From contig NZ_BNCJ01000001.1 of NCBI RefSeq assembly GCF_014656415.1, positions 163,755 to 227,754 of the forward strand: a stretch of DNA of 64,000 nt. Direction: 5' to 3'. A model generated the notes under the pieces. It did not search any database, had not been told where the DNA came from, and saw only the letters and a program-made list of their open reading frames with translations. This DNA is from Seohaeicola zhoushanensis. Lineage in GTDB: Bacteria; Pseudomonadota; Alphaproteobacteria; Rhodobacterales; Rhodobacteraceae. The translations under genes and the position numbers were made by a program. Below, piece by piece: positions 27,473 to 36,978 of the stretch (positions are counted from its first letter, which is position 1; every line of letters starts with the position of its first letter).

Positions 27473-28570
27473 TTACTGGACGTTCGCGCCGACGACGCTG
27501 TCCCAGCCGCCGACCACGGCTTCCTTGTTGGCGTTCACCTGGTCAAGCGTCGGGAAGACGGCCTTTTCATAGCCCTCTGCCGGCGGCAGCTTGTCCATCA
27601 TCTCCTGCGGGATCGCGCCCTTCTTGGCGAGATCGTTGAAGCGGATCGGGTGGCAGTAGCCGGCCAGCCAGCCGAGCTGACCTTCATCCGAATACAGGTA
27701 TTCCATCCAGAGCTTGGCGGCGTTCGGATGCGGCGCATAGGCCGAGATCGCCTGCACATAGACACCGGCCAGCACGCCGTCCGACGGCACGATGACGTCG
27801 ACCGGCGGGTTGCCGTTCAGCGTGTCGCGGTCGGCGAGCGCGTTGTAGTCCCACTTGATGGTGATCGGGGTGGTGCCCTGCGCCAGCGTGCCGGCCTTGC
27901 CGATCACCGGAACGAAGTTGCCCGCCTTGTTGAGCTCGGCAAAGAACTCGAGCCCGGCTTCGGCGGCCGGCTTGCCCGGCTCGGCGCCCTTGGCCAGACC
28001 GGCCGCGAGCACGGCGAGGATCGCCTGGTTGGACGCGCGCGGGTCACCCGCCAGTGCCACCGAACCGGCGTATTCCGGCTTGAGCAGGTCGGCGAAGGAC
28101 ATCGGCGAGTTGTCCACCAGGTCCTTGTTCACGATGAAGGACATCACACCGTAATAGTCGCCGTACCAGAATCCTTCCGCATCCTTGGCGCCATCCGGAA
28201 TCGTGTCCCAGGTCGAGACCTTGTAGGGCTGGATCAGCCCTTCGTCCTTCGCCGCCGGACCGAAGGCCAGGCCGACGTCGATCACGTCCGGCGCCTGCGG
28301 GCCCTTGTTGTCCTTGTTGGCGCGGATCGCTTCCAGCTCGTCCGCCGAACCGGCATCCGGGTTCAGCTCGTTCACCTCGATGCCCGGATACTTCTTCTTG
28401 AACCCGTCGATCACGCCGCCATAGCCGCACCAGTCATGGGGCAGCGCGATGGTGGTCAGCATGCCTTCGGCCTTGGCGGCGGCATAGAGCTCGTCGATCG
28501 ACTGCGCCTGCGCCATCGGCGCGGCGACCAGTGCGATCATGCTCACTGTGGCCATAAATCCGTTTTTCAT
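27473..28570 (-). CDS. ABC transporter substrate-binding protein, PotD-like
   Basis: A 365-residue periplasmic binding protein with a Sec signal (about 1-22, ending MAQAQ). The mature part begins SIDELYAAAKAEGMLTTIALP and has the layout of family-1/PotD-type solute-binding proteins. TWDTIPDGAKDAEGFWYGDYYGVM and IPQEMMDKLPPAEGYEKAVFP are characteristic segments. It captures the solute for the two permeases and ATPase downstream. The start at 28570 follows GGGAG. A concentric 39-bp dyad lies 28 bp upstream, a likely operator. Confidence 0.9.
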   Translation of the reverse strand: MKNGFMATVSMIALVAAPMAQAQSIDELYAAAKAEGMLTTIALPHDWCGYGGVIDGFKKKYPGIEVNELNPDAGSADELEAIRANKDNKGPQAPDVIDVGLAFGPAAKDEGLIQPYKVSTWDTIPDGAKDAEGFWYGDYYGVMSFIVNKDLVDNSPMSFADLLKPEYAGSVALAGDPRASNQAILAVLAAGLAKGAEPGKPAAEAGLEFFAELNKAGNFVPVIGKAGTLAQGTTPITIKWDYNALADRDTLNGNPPVDVIVPSDGVLAGVYVQAISAYAPHPNAAKLWMEYLYSDEGQLGWLAGYCHPIRFNDLAKKGAIPQEMMDKLPPAEGYEKAVFPTLDQVNANKEAVVGGWDSVVGANVQ

Positions 28571-28880
28571 CTCAGTTCGGTCTCCCACATTTTTTTGACC
28601 TGCGCCGGCACTAGACTGTCTAGATGACGCGCAGGTGACATAAAATTGTTGACGCAGCGCGATATCCGGTCGGGCGTGCCGCATCCCCATCCGTTTCCCG
28701 GATAATGCCCGAATAGAAGTCAGCGCCCTGCGATTGGCAAGAAAATTCCGGCGAAACGGTGACGGGAAAACCGGTGCAAAGATCGTTGACCGGCCCGTGA
28801 CGCTAGGGCACCGTATCGGCAGGAAGCGCCGCGCGGTCCTTCTTTCGTGCGGTTTGCCGCCAGAACACCGGAGTATGCAT
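28571..28880. other. Divergent intergenic region between two ABC operons
   Basis: This 310-bp gap separates the PotD-like gene (minus) from the OppA-like gene (plus). It contains the concentric dyad at 28598-28636, AT-rich sequence around 28640 suitable for a minus-strand promoter, and no convincing small gene. The plus-strand start is set by a CGGAG 7 nt before 28881. Confidence 0.6.
28598..28636. promoter_or_regulatory. Concentric double dyad, candidate operator
   Basis: An inner perfect palindrome CTAGACTGTCTAG (28611-28623) and outer 8-bp arms ACCTGCGC/GCGCAGGT (28598-28605 and 28629-28636) share the same centre at 28617, with five unpaired bases between arms on each side. The site lies in the leader or promoter of the PotD-like operon. 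Confidence 0.5.
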
Positions 28881-30371
28881 ATGACGATCCGTTCCTCCCG
28901 AAATGTTACCGTTGCCGGCCTTGCGCTTGCCGCCCTTCTGGGCGCCGGCCCGGCGCTGGCCGAGGCCAAGCTGGTCATCGGCCTGCAGCAGGAGCCGACC
29001 TCGCTCGATCCGACCGCCGACGCCACCGCCTCGATCGACGGGATGCTGACCCAGAACGTCTACGAGTCGCTGACCACGGTGGCTCCGAACGGAGACGTGC
29101 TGCCGCAACTGGCGGAAAGCTGGACCGTATCGGACGACGGCCTGACCTATACCTTCAAGCTGGCGCAGGGCGTGAAATACCACGACGGAACCGATTTCGA
29201 TTCGGCCGACGTCCTCTTCGCCTTCAACCGCGCCATGGCCGAAGGCAGCGTGAACCCCTCCAAGGGCTATTTCAAACCCATCGCCTCGGTCGAGGCGCCC
29301 GACGCCCAGACCGTGGTCATCACGCTCAAGAACAAGGACGCCTTCTTCCTGTTCAACATGGCGCAGGGCGATGCCTCGATCGTCGCCGAGGAAAGCGTTG
29401 ACGGCAATGCCACCATCCCCGTGGGCACCGGCCCCTTCAAGTATGACAGCTGGACCCGCGGCGACCGCCTGACGCTGGTCAAGAACCCCGACTGGCGCCA
29501 CGCCGGCGAGGTCAAGCTCGACCGCGTCGAGTTCCGCTTCATCGCCGACCCGGCCGCCGCCGCCGCCGCGATCCTGTCGGACGAGATCGACGCCTACCCG
29601 GGCTTCGGTGCCCCCGAGATGCTGCCGCAGTTCGAGGCCGACCCGCGCTTCAGCGTCAACGTCGGCTCGACGGAGGGCGAGGTCATCCTCGCCATGAACA
29701 ACGCCAAGCCGCCCTTCGACAACGTCGAGGTCCGCCGCGCCATCTCCACCGCCATCGACCGCGAGGAGATCATCGAGGGCGCGATGTATGGCGTCGCCGT
29801 TCCGATCGGCAGCTTCTACCCGCCGCACGGGCCCGCCTATGTCGACCTGACCGGCACCTATCCGCATGACGCCGAGAAGGCGAAGAAGATGTTCGAGGAG
29901 GCCGGCGTCGCCGGCACCACCATGACCCTGCGCGTGCCGCCCTTCGCCTATGCCACCCGCTCGGCCGAGATCATCCAGGCCGAGCTGAAGGAGGCCGGGA
30001 TCGACGCCAAGGTCGAGAACGTCGAATGGGGCTTCTGGCTGGACGAGGTCTACAAGAAGCAGAATTACGACATGACCATCATCGCCCATACCTCGCCCAA
30101 CGACATGGGCAACTTCGCCCGCGGGCCGAAGTATTTCTACGGCTATGACGATGCCAAGATGACCGCCCTCTGGGACAGCATCAGCACCGAGACCGACACG
30201 GCCAAGCGCAACGAGCTGCTGAAGGAGGGCCAGAAATACCTGGCCGACAACGCGGTCCACGGCTTCCTGTTCCAGATGCCGCAGATCTCGATCATCAAGA
30301 CCAACGTGAAGGGCTTCTGGCAGTCCTCGCCGGTGCTGTTCCAGCCGCTGGCCGGCATCACCGTCGACTGA
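28881..30371 (+). CDS. ABC transporter substrate-binding protein, family 5 (DppA/OppA-like)
   Basis: A 496-residue periplasmic protein with a Sec signal (about 1-27, ending PALAEA). The mature start KLVIGLQQEPTSLDPTADA and WTVSDDGLTYTFKLAQGVKYHDGTDFDSADV are classic SBP_bac_5 motifs. It binds peptides or other small solutes for the following permeases. I chose the ATG at 28881 because CGGAG lies 7 nt upstream; the ATG at 28875 is too close to it. It is the first gene of a co-directional run that ends in two phosphatase-type genes. Confidence 0.92.
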   Translation: MTIRSSRNVTVAGLALAALLGAGPALAEAKLVIGLQQEPTSLDPTADATASIDGMLTQNVYESLTTVAPNGDVLPQLAESWTVSDDGLTYTFKLAQGVKYHDGTDFDSADVLFAFNRAMAEGSVNPSKGYFKPIASVEAPDAQTVVITLKNKDAFFLFNMAQGDASIVAEESVDGNATIPVGTGPFKYDSWTRGDRLTLVKNPDWRHAGEVKLDRVEFRFIADPAAAAAAILSDEIDAYPGFGAPEMLPQFEADPRFSVNVGSTEGEVILAMNNAKPPFDNVEVRRAISTAIDREEIIEGAMYGVAVPIGSFYPPHGPAYVDLTGTYPHDAEKAKKMFEEAGVAGTTMTLRVPPFAYATRSAEIIQAELKEAGIDAKVENVEWGFWLDEVYKKQNYDMTIIAHTSPNDMGNFARGPKYFYGYDDAKMTALWDSISTETDTAKRNELLKEGQKYLADNAVHGFLFQMPQISIIKTNVKGFWQSSPVLFQPLAGITVD

Positions 30372-30419
30372 ACCACCGGGGCGCGGGCCGGTAACGGCCC
30401 GCCCCTCCGGCTCTCCTGC

Positions 30420-31364
30420 ATGTGGTATTTCCTGCTCCGCCGATCCCTCGGCTTCGCCCTGACTCTGCTCGCCGTTTCCGCGGTGGTCTTTGCCGTGATG
30501 AACGTGCTGCCGGGTGACCCTGCGCTCACCATCCTTGGCCTCGACGCCACCGAAGACGCGCTCGCCGCCCTGCGCGAACAGCTCGGCCTGAACCAGCCGC
30601 TGCTGGCCCGCTACTGGTCGTGGATCACCCATGCGCTGACCGGCGATTTCGGCGTCTCGCATTCCTTCCGCGTGCCCGTCGCCGACCTGATCGCCGAGCG
30701 CCTGCCGATGACCATCTCGCTCGCCGTCTCCGGCATGATCTTCACCGTGCTGCTCGCGCTGGTCATGGGCATCGGCGCCGCCGCCAACCACCGCAAGGCC
30801 GGCGACTGGGGCGTGATGCTGCTCAGCCAGCTCGGCATCGCGGTGCCCGCCTTCTGGCTCGCCATGCTGCTGGTGCTGATCTTCGCGGTGAAACTCCGCT
30901 GGCTGCCGCCCGGCGGCTTTCCCGGCTGGTCCGATCCCGTCGCCGCGATGCGCGCGCTGATCCTGCCCACCGTCGCGCTGGCGCTGGTGCAATCCTCGGT
31001 GCTCGCCCGCGTCACCCGCTCCTCCGCGCTCGAGGTGATGCGGCAGGACTATGTCCGCACCGCCCGCGCCTCGGGCTTCTCGCGCACCCGCGTCCTCTGG
31101 CGTCACGTCCTGCCCAATGCGCTGGTGCCCATCGTCACCATCGTCGGCATGCAGTTCGCCGCCCTCGTCACCGGAACCATCGTGATCGAGAACGTCTTCT
31201 ATCTCCCCGGCCTCGGCCGGCTGATCTTCCAGTCCATCGCCAACCGCGACCTGCCCACCGTGCAGGCGCTGGTGATGCTCTTCGCCGCCATCGTGGTGAC
31301 CGCCAATTTCATCGTCGACCTGCTCTACCTGGTGATCGACCCGCGCCTGAAGGCACGGGCATGA
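30420..31364 (+). CDS. Dipeptide/oligopeptide-type ABC permease, DppB-like
   Basis: A 314-residue membrane subunit. It begins MWYFLLRRSLGFALTLLAVSAVVF and has NVLPGDPA and LGLNQPLLARYWSW in the periplasmic segment. The EAA loop is in RTARASGFSRTRVLWRHVLPNAL. It forms the channel with the DppC-like partner. Unusually for such operons, 340 bp of repetitive GC-rich sequence separate it from that partner. Confidence 0.93.
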   Translation: MWYFLLRRSLGFALTLLAVSAVVFAVMNVLPGDPALTILGLDATEDALAALREQLGLNQPLLARYWSWITHALTGDFGVSHSFRVPVADLIAERLPMTISLAVSGMIFTVLLALVMGIGAAANHRKAGDWGVMLLSQLGIAVPAFWLAMLLVLIFAVKLRWLPPGGFPGWSDPVAAMRALILPTVALALVQSSVLARVTRSSALEVMRQDYVRTARASGFSRTRVLWRHVLPNALVPIVTIVGMQFAALVTGTIVIENVFYLPGLGRLIFQSIANRDLPTVQALVMLFAAIVVTANFIVDLLYLVIDPRLKARA

Positions 31365-31386
31365 TCTGCGGCGAGCCTAGTGTATG

Positions 31387-31509
31387 GCCCCCCACCCCCA
31401 TCCCCTCCCGACGAGGGGGAGGGGAGGCGCTGAAGCGGCCTGGCGGCGCAACGGCAGACAAGTGTGCTTCCCCTCCCCCTCGTGGGGAGGGGAGAGGGGT
31501 GGGGGGCGG
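31387..31509. repeat. Inverted pair of ~43-bp GC-rich palindromic repeats
   Basis: Unit 1 (31387-31428) and unit 2 (about 31467-31509) are near-identical in opposite orientation, each with a core of C-rich and G-rich arms around ACGAGG or its complement. They flank about 38 bp of unrelated sequence. The whole can fold into a long hairpin. It resembles dispersed intergenic palindromes seen in many Proteobacteria. Confidence 0.7.
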
Positions 31510-31546
31510 CGCACGCTCAGCGAGGTGCGCCAGCGCCAACTTCGCC

Positions 31547-31593
31547 ACCTGCTCCCCTCTCCCTCAGGGAGAGGGGTTGGGGGTGAGGGCCGC
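31547..31593 (+). repeat. GC-rich palindromic repeat, copy 1
   Basis: Begins ACCTGCTCCCCTCTCCCT and continues with a G-rich arm GGGAGAGGGG and GGGGGTGAGGGCCGC. The C-rich and G-rich arms form a strong hairpin. A near-identical copy lies exactly 90 bp downstream. Confidence 0.75.
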
Positions 31594-31636
31594 CACACGC
31601 CTCGGCAGGAGGCGCCCCGCCACCCAGCCCAGCGCA

Positions 31637-31683
31637 ACCTGCTCCCCTCTCCCCTCGGGAGAGGGGCTGGGGGTGAGGGCCGC
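31637..31683 (+). repeat. GC-rich palindromic repeat, copy 2
   Basis: A direct repeat of 31547-31593 with only a few differences (CCCCTCGGGAG at the centre, CTGGGGG in the tail). It ends 21 bp before the DppC-like start, close to its ribosome site. Confidence 0.75.
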
Positions 31684-31704
31684 TCTTCGCCGTGGGAGAC
31701 GCCC

Positions 31705-32520
31705 ATGAAGCTCCCCGTCAACCTCCTCATCGGCGCCGTCCTCGTCGCCCTCGTCATCGGCGCGGCGGCGCTCTCGCTGGTCTGGACGCCGCAGGACTTC
31801 ACCGTGATGAACGTGCGCAACAAGTTCGCCGCGCCGGATACCATCCACTGGCTCGGCACCGACCAGCTCGGCCGCGACCTCGCCTCGCAGCTCATGGCCG
31901 GCGCGCGCAACTCGATGGCCGTGGCGCTGGCCGCCGTGCTGCTCGGCGGCTCCATCGGCACCGCGCTCGGCCTGCTGGCGGCGGCCATCGGCGGCTGGGT
32001 CGAAGACCTGGTCATGCGCATCGCCGACATCGGCTTCGCATTCCCGGCCCTGCTCTTCGCGATCATGCTGGCCGCCGTCTTCGGCCCCTCGCTGACCAAT
32101 GCCGTCCTCGCCATCGCCTTCATCAACATCCCGGTCTTCGCCCGCGTCGCCCGCGCCGCCGCCAACCAGGTCTGGACCCGCGAATATGTCGCCGCCGCCC
32201 GCGCCGCCGGCCTCGACCGTTTCGCCATCTCCAGGGATCACATCCTGCCCAACATCGCCGCCCCGGTGATCGTGCAGGCCACCATCGAATTCGCCGTGGC
32301 GATCCTGGCCGAGGCCGCGCTCTCCTATCTCGGTCTCGGCGCGCAACCGCCCTCGCCCACCTGGGGCCGGATGCTCTCCGAGGCGCAGACGCTGATGTAC
32401 CAGGCCCCGCAGCTGGCGATCTATCCGGGCCTCTGCATCGTCGCCGCCGTGATGGGCTTCGGCCTGCTGGGAGACGGGCTGCGCGACGTCACCGACCCCC
32501 GGCTGGTGCGGGAGCGCTGA
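31705..32520 (+). CDS. Dipeptide/oligopeptide-type ABC permease, DppC-like
   Basis: A 271-residue membrane protein with an N-terminal helix (LLIGAVLVALVIGAAALSLVW). HWLGTDQLGRDLASQLMAGARNSM is the hallmark of DppC/OppC. The EAA loop is in YVAAARAAGLDRFAISRDHILPN. The C-terminus ends LLGDGLRDVTDPRLVRER as in the family. The start follows GTGGGAGACGCCC. It is followed after 2 bp by the first ATPase gene. Confidence 0.93.
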   Translation: MKLPVNLLIGAVLVALVIGAAALSLVWTPQDFTVMNVRNKFAAPDTIHWLGTDQLGRDLASQLMAGARNSMAVALAAVLLGGSIGTALGLLAAAIGGWVEDLVMRIADIGFAFPALLFAIMLAAVFGPSLTNAVLAIAFINIPVFARVARAAANQVWTREYVAAARAAGLDRFAISRDHILPNIAAPVIVQATIEFAVAILAEAALSYLGLGAQPPSPTWGRMLSEAQTLMYQAPQLAIYPGLCIVAAVMGFGLLGDGLRDVTDPRLVRER

Positions 32521-32522
32521 TC

Positions 32523-33484
32523 ATGTTCGAACTCGACCGCTTCTCCGTCGCCTTCGGCAGCGCCACCGCCCTGCGCCAGGCCTCGCTGACCATCCGCCCC
32601 GGCGACCGGCTGGGCGTGGTCGGCGAATCCGGCTCGGGCAAGACCATGCTGGCACTCTCGCTGATGGGCATGGCGCCCGAGGCGGCGCAGGTCTCGGGCC
32701 GCCTGCTGATCGACGGCAAGGACATGTCCGCCGCCACCGAGGCCGACTGGCAGCGCCTGCGCGCCCGCAAGGTGGCGATGATCTTCCAGGAACCGATGAG
32801 CGCGCTGAACCCGCTCCGCCGCGTCGGCGACACGGTGGCCGACCCGCTGCGCATCCACCTCGGGATGGACCGCGCCGCCGCCCGCGCCCAAGCGCTCGAC
32901 CTGTTCCGCGAGGTCGGCATCCCCGACCCCGAAGCCCGCCTGCGCCAGTTCCCGCACGAGATGTCGGGCGGCCAGCGCCAGCGCGTGCTGATCGCCCTGG
33001 CGCTGGCCTGCGACCCGGCCCTGCTGATCGCCGACGAACCGACCACCGCGCTGGACGCCAACGTCAAGCTGCGCATTACCGACCTGCTGGTCCGCCTTGC
33101 CGAACAGCGCGGCATGGCACTGCTGTTCATCTCGCATGACCTCGCCTCGGTCGCCCGCGCGACGCAGGACATCATGGTCATGTATGGCGGCGACATCGTC
33201 GAACGCGGCCCGACGGCCGAGGTGCTGCACGACCCCGCCCATCCCTATACGCGCGGCCTGCTCGGCGCCCGCCCCGACCCCGCCCCGCAGCAACGCGACG
33301 CGGCAGGCAGGCGCCCCCGCCTGCCGACGATCCCCGGCACCGTGCCCGCGCTCCATGCCCTCGCCGCCGGCTGCCGCTTCTCGGGCCGCTGCCCGGTCGA
33401 GCGCCCGGACTGCGCCACCGTCAAACCCGCGATGCGCGCCTTCGGCACCCGCAGCGCCGCCTGCCACGCGCTGGAGGTGCCGGC

Positions 33485-33488
<4 letters not shown>
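32523..33488 (+). CDS. Dipeptide-type ABC ATP-binding protein, DppD-like
   Basis: A 321-residue ATPase. Walker A is GESGSGKTMLALS, the signature MSGGQRQRVLIALAL and Walker B LLIADEPTTALD. The C-terminal oligopeptide/dipeptide extension contains CRFSGRCPVERPDCA, where cysteines in related proteins can hold an Fe-S cluster. It pairs with the DppF-like ATPase, whose start overlaps this stop by 4 bp. Confidence 0.93.
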
Positions 33489-34254
<766 letters not shown>

Positions 34255-34258
<4 letters not shown>

Positions 34259-35061
34259 CCCGTTTTCTCCACCTCACCGACCTGCACCTCTCGCACGCCG
34301 ATTCCGGCGACATGGGCCTGCACTCCGATACCGAGGCCACCCTCCGCCGGGTCGTCGCCCATATCGCCGCGATGCCCGAAAAGCCCGACTTCGTGGTGAT
34401 GAGCGGCGATCTCACCAATACCGGCCACGATTCGAGCTATCGCCTGCTGCAGGAGATCATCGCCGATATCCCGGTGCCGCTGGTGCTGGCGCTCGGCAAC
34501 CACGACAAGCGCGAGGGCTTCAACGCGGTGTTCCGCGACGGCGCTTCCGACCAGCCCCTCTACCATGACGCGCTGCAGGGCGCGCTGCATGTCATCACGC
34601 TCGACACCGGCGTGCCGGGCCGCGTCGCCGGCGCCATCGACGCCGAGCAGATGGACTTCCTGCGCGCCGCCCTCGCCCGCCACTCCGACCGCCCCAAGCT
34701 GATCGTGATGCACCACCCGCCGCGCGTCGATCCCGACGGGCTGCCCTGGGGCACCATCGACATGGCCAGCACCGAGGCCCTGGCCGAAACCCTGCGCGGC
34801 CACCCGGTGGCGGGCATCCTCAGCGGCCATATCCACATCAACCGGGTCAGCCACTGGCACGGCATTCCGATCGTGGTCTCCAACGGGCTGCACTCCACGG
34901 TCGACCTGCTCGACCGCCAGGACCTGCGCATCGTCGAGGGCTCGGGCTTCGGCCTCTGCGAATGGCGTCCCTCCGGGCTGAGTGTCGCCTTTGTCCCGCT
35001 GACCCCCGAGGCGCGGCAGATAACCGTGATCGACCGGGCGCGACTGCTTGCCTTTTCCTGA
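34255..35061 (+). CDS. Calcineurin-like metallophosphoesterase (CpdA/cyclic-nucleotide phosphodiesterase type)
   Basis: A 268-residue binuclear-metal phosphoesterase with all five family blocks: LTDLHLSHAD, VMSGDLTNTG, ALGNHDKREG, VMHHPP and SGHIHINR. This set and the length match class III cyclic-nucleotide phosphodiesterases such as CpdA and the glycerophosphodiesterase GpdQ. It has no signal peptide, so it acts in the cytoplasm. Its start overlaps the DppF-like stop by 4 bp. That argues that it processes the imported compound, perhaps a phosphodiester, rather than only cAMP. Confidence 0.88.
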
Positions 35062-35082
35062 CAATCGCAGGATGTTTCCCGG

Positions 35083-35838
35083 ATGCTGAAAGACATGCGC
35101 CACCTGCCGATTTCCGGCGCCCACAACGTCCGCGACCTGGGCGGATACACCAATACCCAGGGGCTGACCCTGCCCTGGCGCCGCTTCCTGCGCGCCGACA
35201 GCCTGCACCGCCTTGCCCCCGGCGAGGACCGGCGCCTGCTGGACGAGGGGCTGGCCACCGTGATCGACCTGCGCACCCGCAACGAGGTCAGGGAGGCCCC
35301 CAACCCCTTCGCCGCGCATGACGGCGTCGACTTCCTGAACCTGCCGCTGTTCGACGACCTTGCCCCCGCCACGATGGGCCAGGCGCGGGCGACCTCCGAC
35401 GACCCGCTGCTCGATTTCTACATCACCGCCCTGCACAGCCGGCAGGAGGCCCTGCGCGAGATCCTCTCGGCCATGGCCGAGGCGCGCGAAGGCACCATCC
35501 TGTTCAACTGCACCGCCGGCAAGGACCGCACCGGCATCGTCTCGGCGCTGCTGCTGGGCATCGCCGGGGTGGGCCGCGACGACATCCTCGCCGACTACGC
35601 CCTCAGCGCCGACCTGATCTCCGACCTGGTGGCCGAATTCCTCGCACTCTCGCGCCAGCGTGGCGGAGACACGGTCGCCTATGCCCGGATGCTGAAGAGC
35701 CCGGCCCGCACCATGGATCGCGCGCTCGACAGCATCGAGGCCGAGTACGGATCGGTCCGCGGCTACCTCGCCGACGCCGGGCTGGAAGCCGAAAAGATCG
35801 ACAGCCTGAACGCCAGGATCACCGGCCAGCCCGGTTGA
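35083..35838 (+). CDS. Tyrosine-protein-phosphatase-like hydrolase
   Basis: A 251-residue member of the bacterial Tyr-phosphatase-3 group. HLPISGAHNVRDLGGYTN opens the domain. The CX5R loop is NCTAGKDRTGIV, with nucleophile Cys and Arg binding phosphate. Such enzymes dephosphorylate phosphotyrosine or phosphoinositide-like compounds. It is 21 bp behind the phosphodiesterase gene. The pair could take a phosphodiester to a monoester and then to a free alcohol, a plausible but untested path for the imported solute. Confidence 0.85.
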   Translation: MLKDMRHLPISGAHNVRDLGGYTNTQGLTLPWRRFLRADSLHRLAPGEDRRLLDEGLATVIDLRTRNEVREAPNPFAAHDGVDFLNLPLFDDLAPATMGQARATSDDPLLDFYITALHSRQEALREILSAMAEAREGTILFNCTAGKDRTGIVSALLLGIAGVGRDDILADYALSADLISDLVAEFLALSRQRGGDTVAYARMLKSPARTMDRALDSIEAEYGSVRGYLADAGLEAEKIDSLNARITGQPG

Positions 35839-35907
35839 CGCTTGGTCGCTGCTTGACGGAGACCCGCATTGGCGGGATTCTGCCGGCGACGGCGAAAGGA
35901 ACACGAC

Positions 35908-36978
35908 ATGGCGAACCGCGCTTTCCTCAAGGTGGCGATGGCGCTGATGCTCTGCGCGTCCGCCGCGCTGGCCGATCAGACGCTGACCGTTACCGCCACC
36001 CCGGCCACCACGACCGAATTCAGCCGCCGCCTCTGGCTGACGGGCGAGATCGCCGCCCCCGACACCCTGCGCGCCGCCTTCCCGACCGGAGGCCGCATCA
36101 CCACCATCGAGGTCGATGACGGTGACCATGTCGCCGCCGGGGCGGAACTCGCGCGCATCGACCGGGTGCAGCAGGAACAGGCTCTGCGTGGGGCAAATGC
36201 CTCCGTTGCCGCCGCCGTGGCCGAGCTGAACGCCGCCCGCGACAACGAGGCCCGCCAGGCCCACCTGTTCGAACGCGGCGCCACCACCCGCGCCAACCGT
36301 GACGCCGCCACCGACCGGCTCGCCGCCGCCGTCGCCCGCCAGGCCCAGGCCGAGGCCGAACTGGCCCAGGCCCGGACCGCGCTCGAGGACACCGTCCTGC
36401 TCGCCCCGGCCAGCGGCACCGTGATCCGCCGCCTGGCCGAACCGGGCCAGATCATCGGGGCGGCCCAGCCCATTCTCGAACTCGCCCTGGGCGAGGGCTA
36501 CGAGGCCGTCTTCAACGTGCCCGAGGCGGTGCTCACCAACGCCGCCCAGAATGCCACGCCCCCCGTGGTGCAGCTCTCGCCGATCGACCGGCCCGACGTC
36601 GCGGTCACCGGCCGCGTGCGCGAGATCTCGCCGCTGGTCAACGTCGCCACCGGCACGGTGCAGGTCAAGGTGGCGATGAACGCCTCGCTGCCCGGCCTCA
36701 GCTACGGCGATGCGGTGCGCGGTTCGGCGGTACAATCCGACGGCAAGGGGATCGCGCTGCCCTGGTCGGTTCTCTCGGCCACCGCCGAAGGCCCGGCCGT
36801 CTGGATCGTCGACGAGGCGAGCATGTCGGTCTTGCTGCGCCCGGTGACCATCAGCCGCTATACCAGCGACCGCATCTTCATCGAAACCGGGCTCGAAGAG
36901 GGCGAGATGGTCGTCACCCTCGGTGCCCAGCTGCTCTACCCCGGCCGCAAGGTCCGCCTGTCGGAGGCCGCGAAATGA
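35908..36978 (+). CDS. RND efflux periplasmic adaptor (membrane-fusion protein) 1
   Basis: A 356-residue adaptor with a signal peptide (about 1-23, ASAALA). The lipoyl-like half motif (GGRITTIEVDDGDHVAAGAELARID) leads into an alpha-helical hairpin (about 85-160), followed by a second half motif (LLAPASGTVIRRLAEPGQII) and beta-barrel domains. It bridges an RND pump to an outer-membrane channel. The ATG at 35908 has AAAGGAA upstream. It overlaps the second adaptor gene by 4 bp. Confidence 0.9.
   Translation: MANRAFLKVAMALMLCASAALADQTLTVTATPATTTEFSRRLWLTGEIAAPDTLRAAFPTGGRITTIEVDDGDHVAAGAELARIDRVQQEQALRGANASVAAAVAELNAARDNEARQAHLFERGATTRANRDAATDRLAAAVARQAQAEAELAQARTALEDTVLLAPASGTVIRRLAEPGQIIGAAQPILELALGEGYEAVFNVPEAVLTNAAQNATPPVVQLSPIDRPDVAVTGRVREISPLVNVATGTVQVKVAMNASLPGLSYGDAVRGSAVQSDGKGIALPWSVLSATAEGPAVWIVDEASMSVLLRPVTISRYTSDRIFIETGLEEGEMVVTLGAQLLYPGRKVRLSEAAK

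Noticed and set aside
31365..31704. A possible insertion sequence in the dpp-like operon gap
   Set aside because: There is no transposase frame, no terminal repeat pair at the edges and no target duplication; only palindromic repeat units are present.
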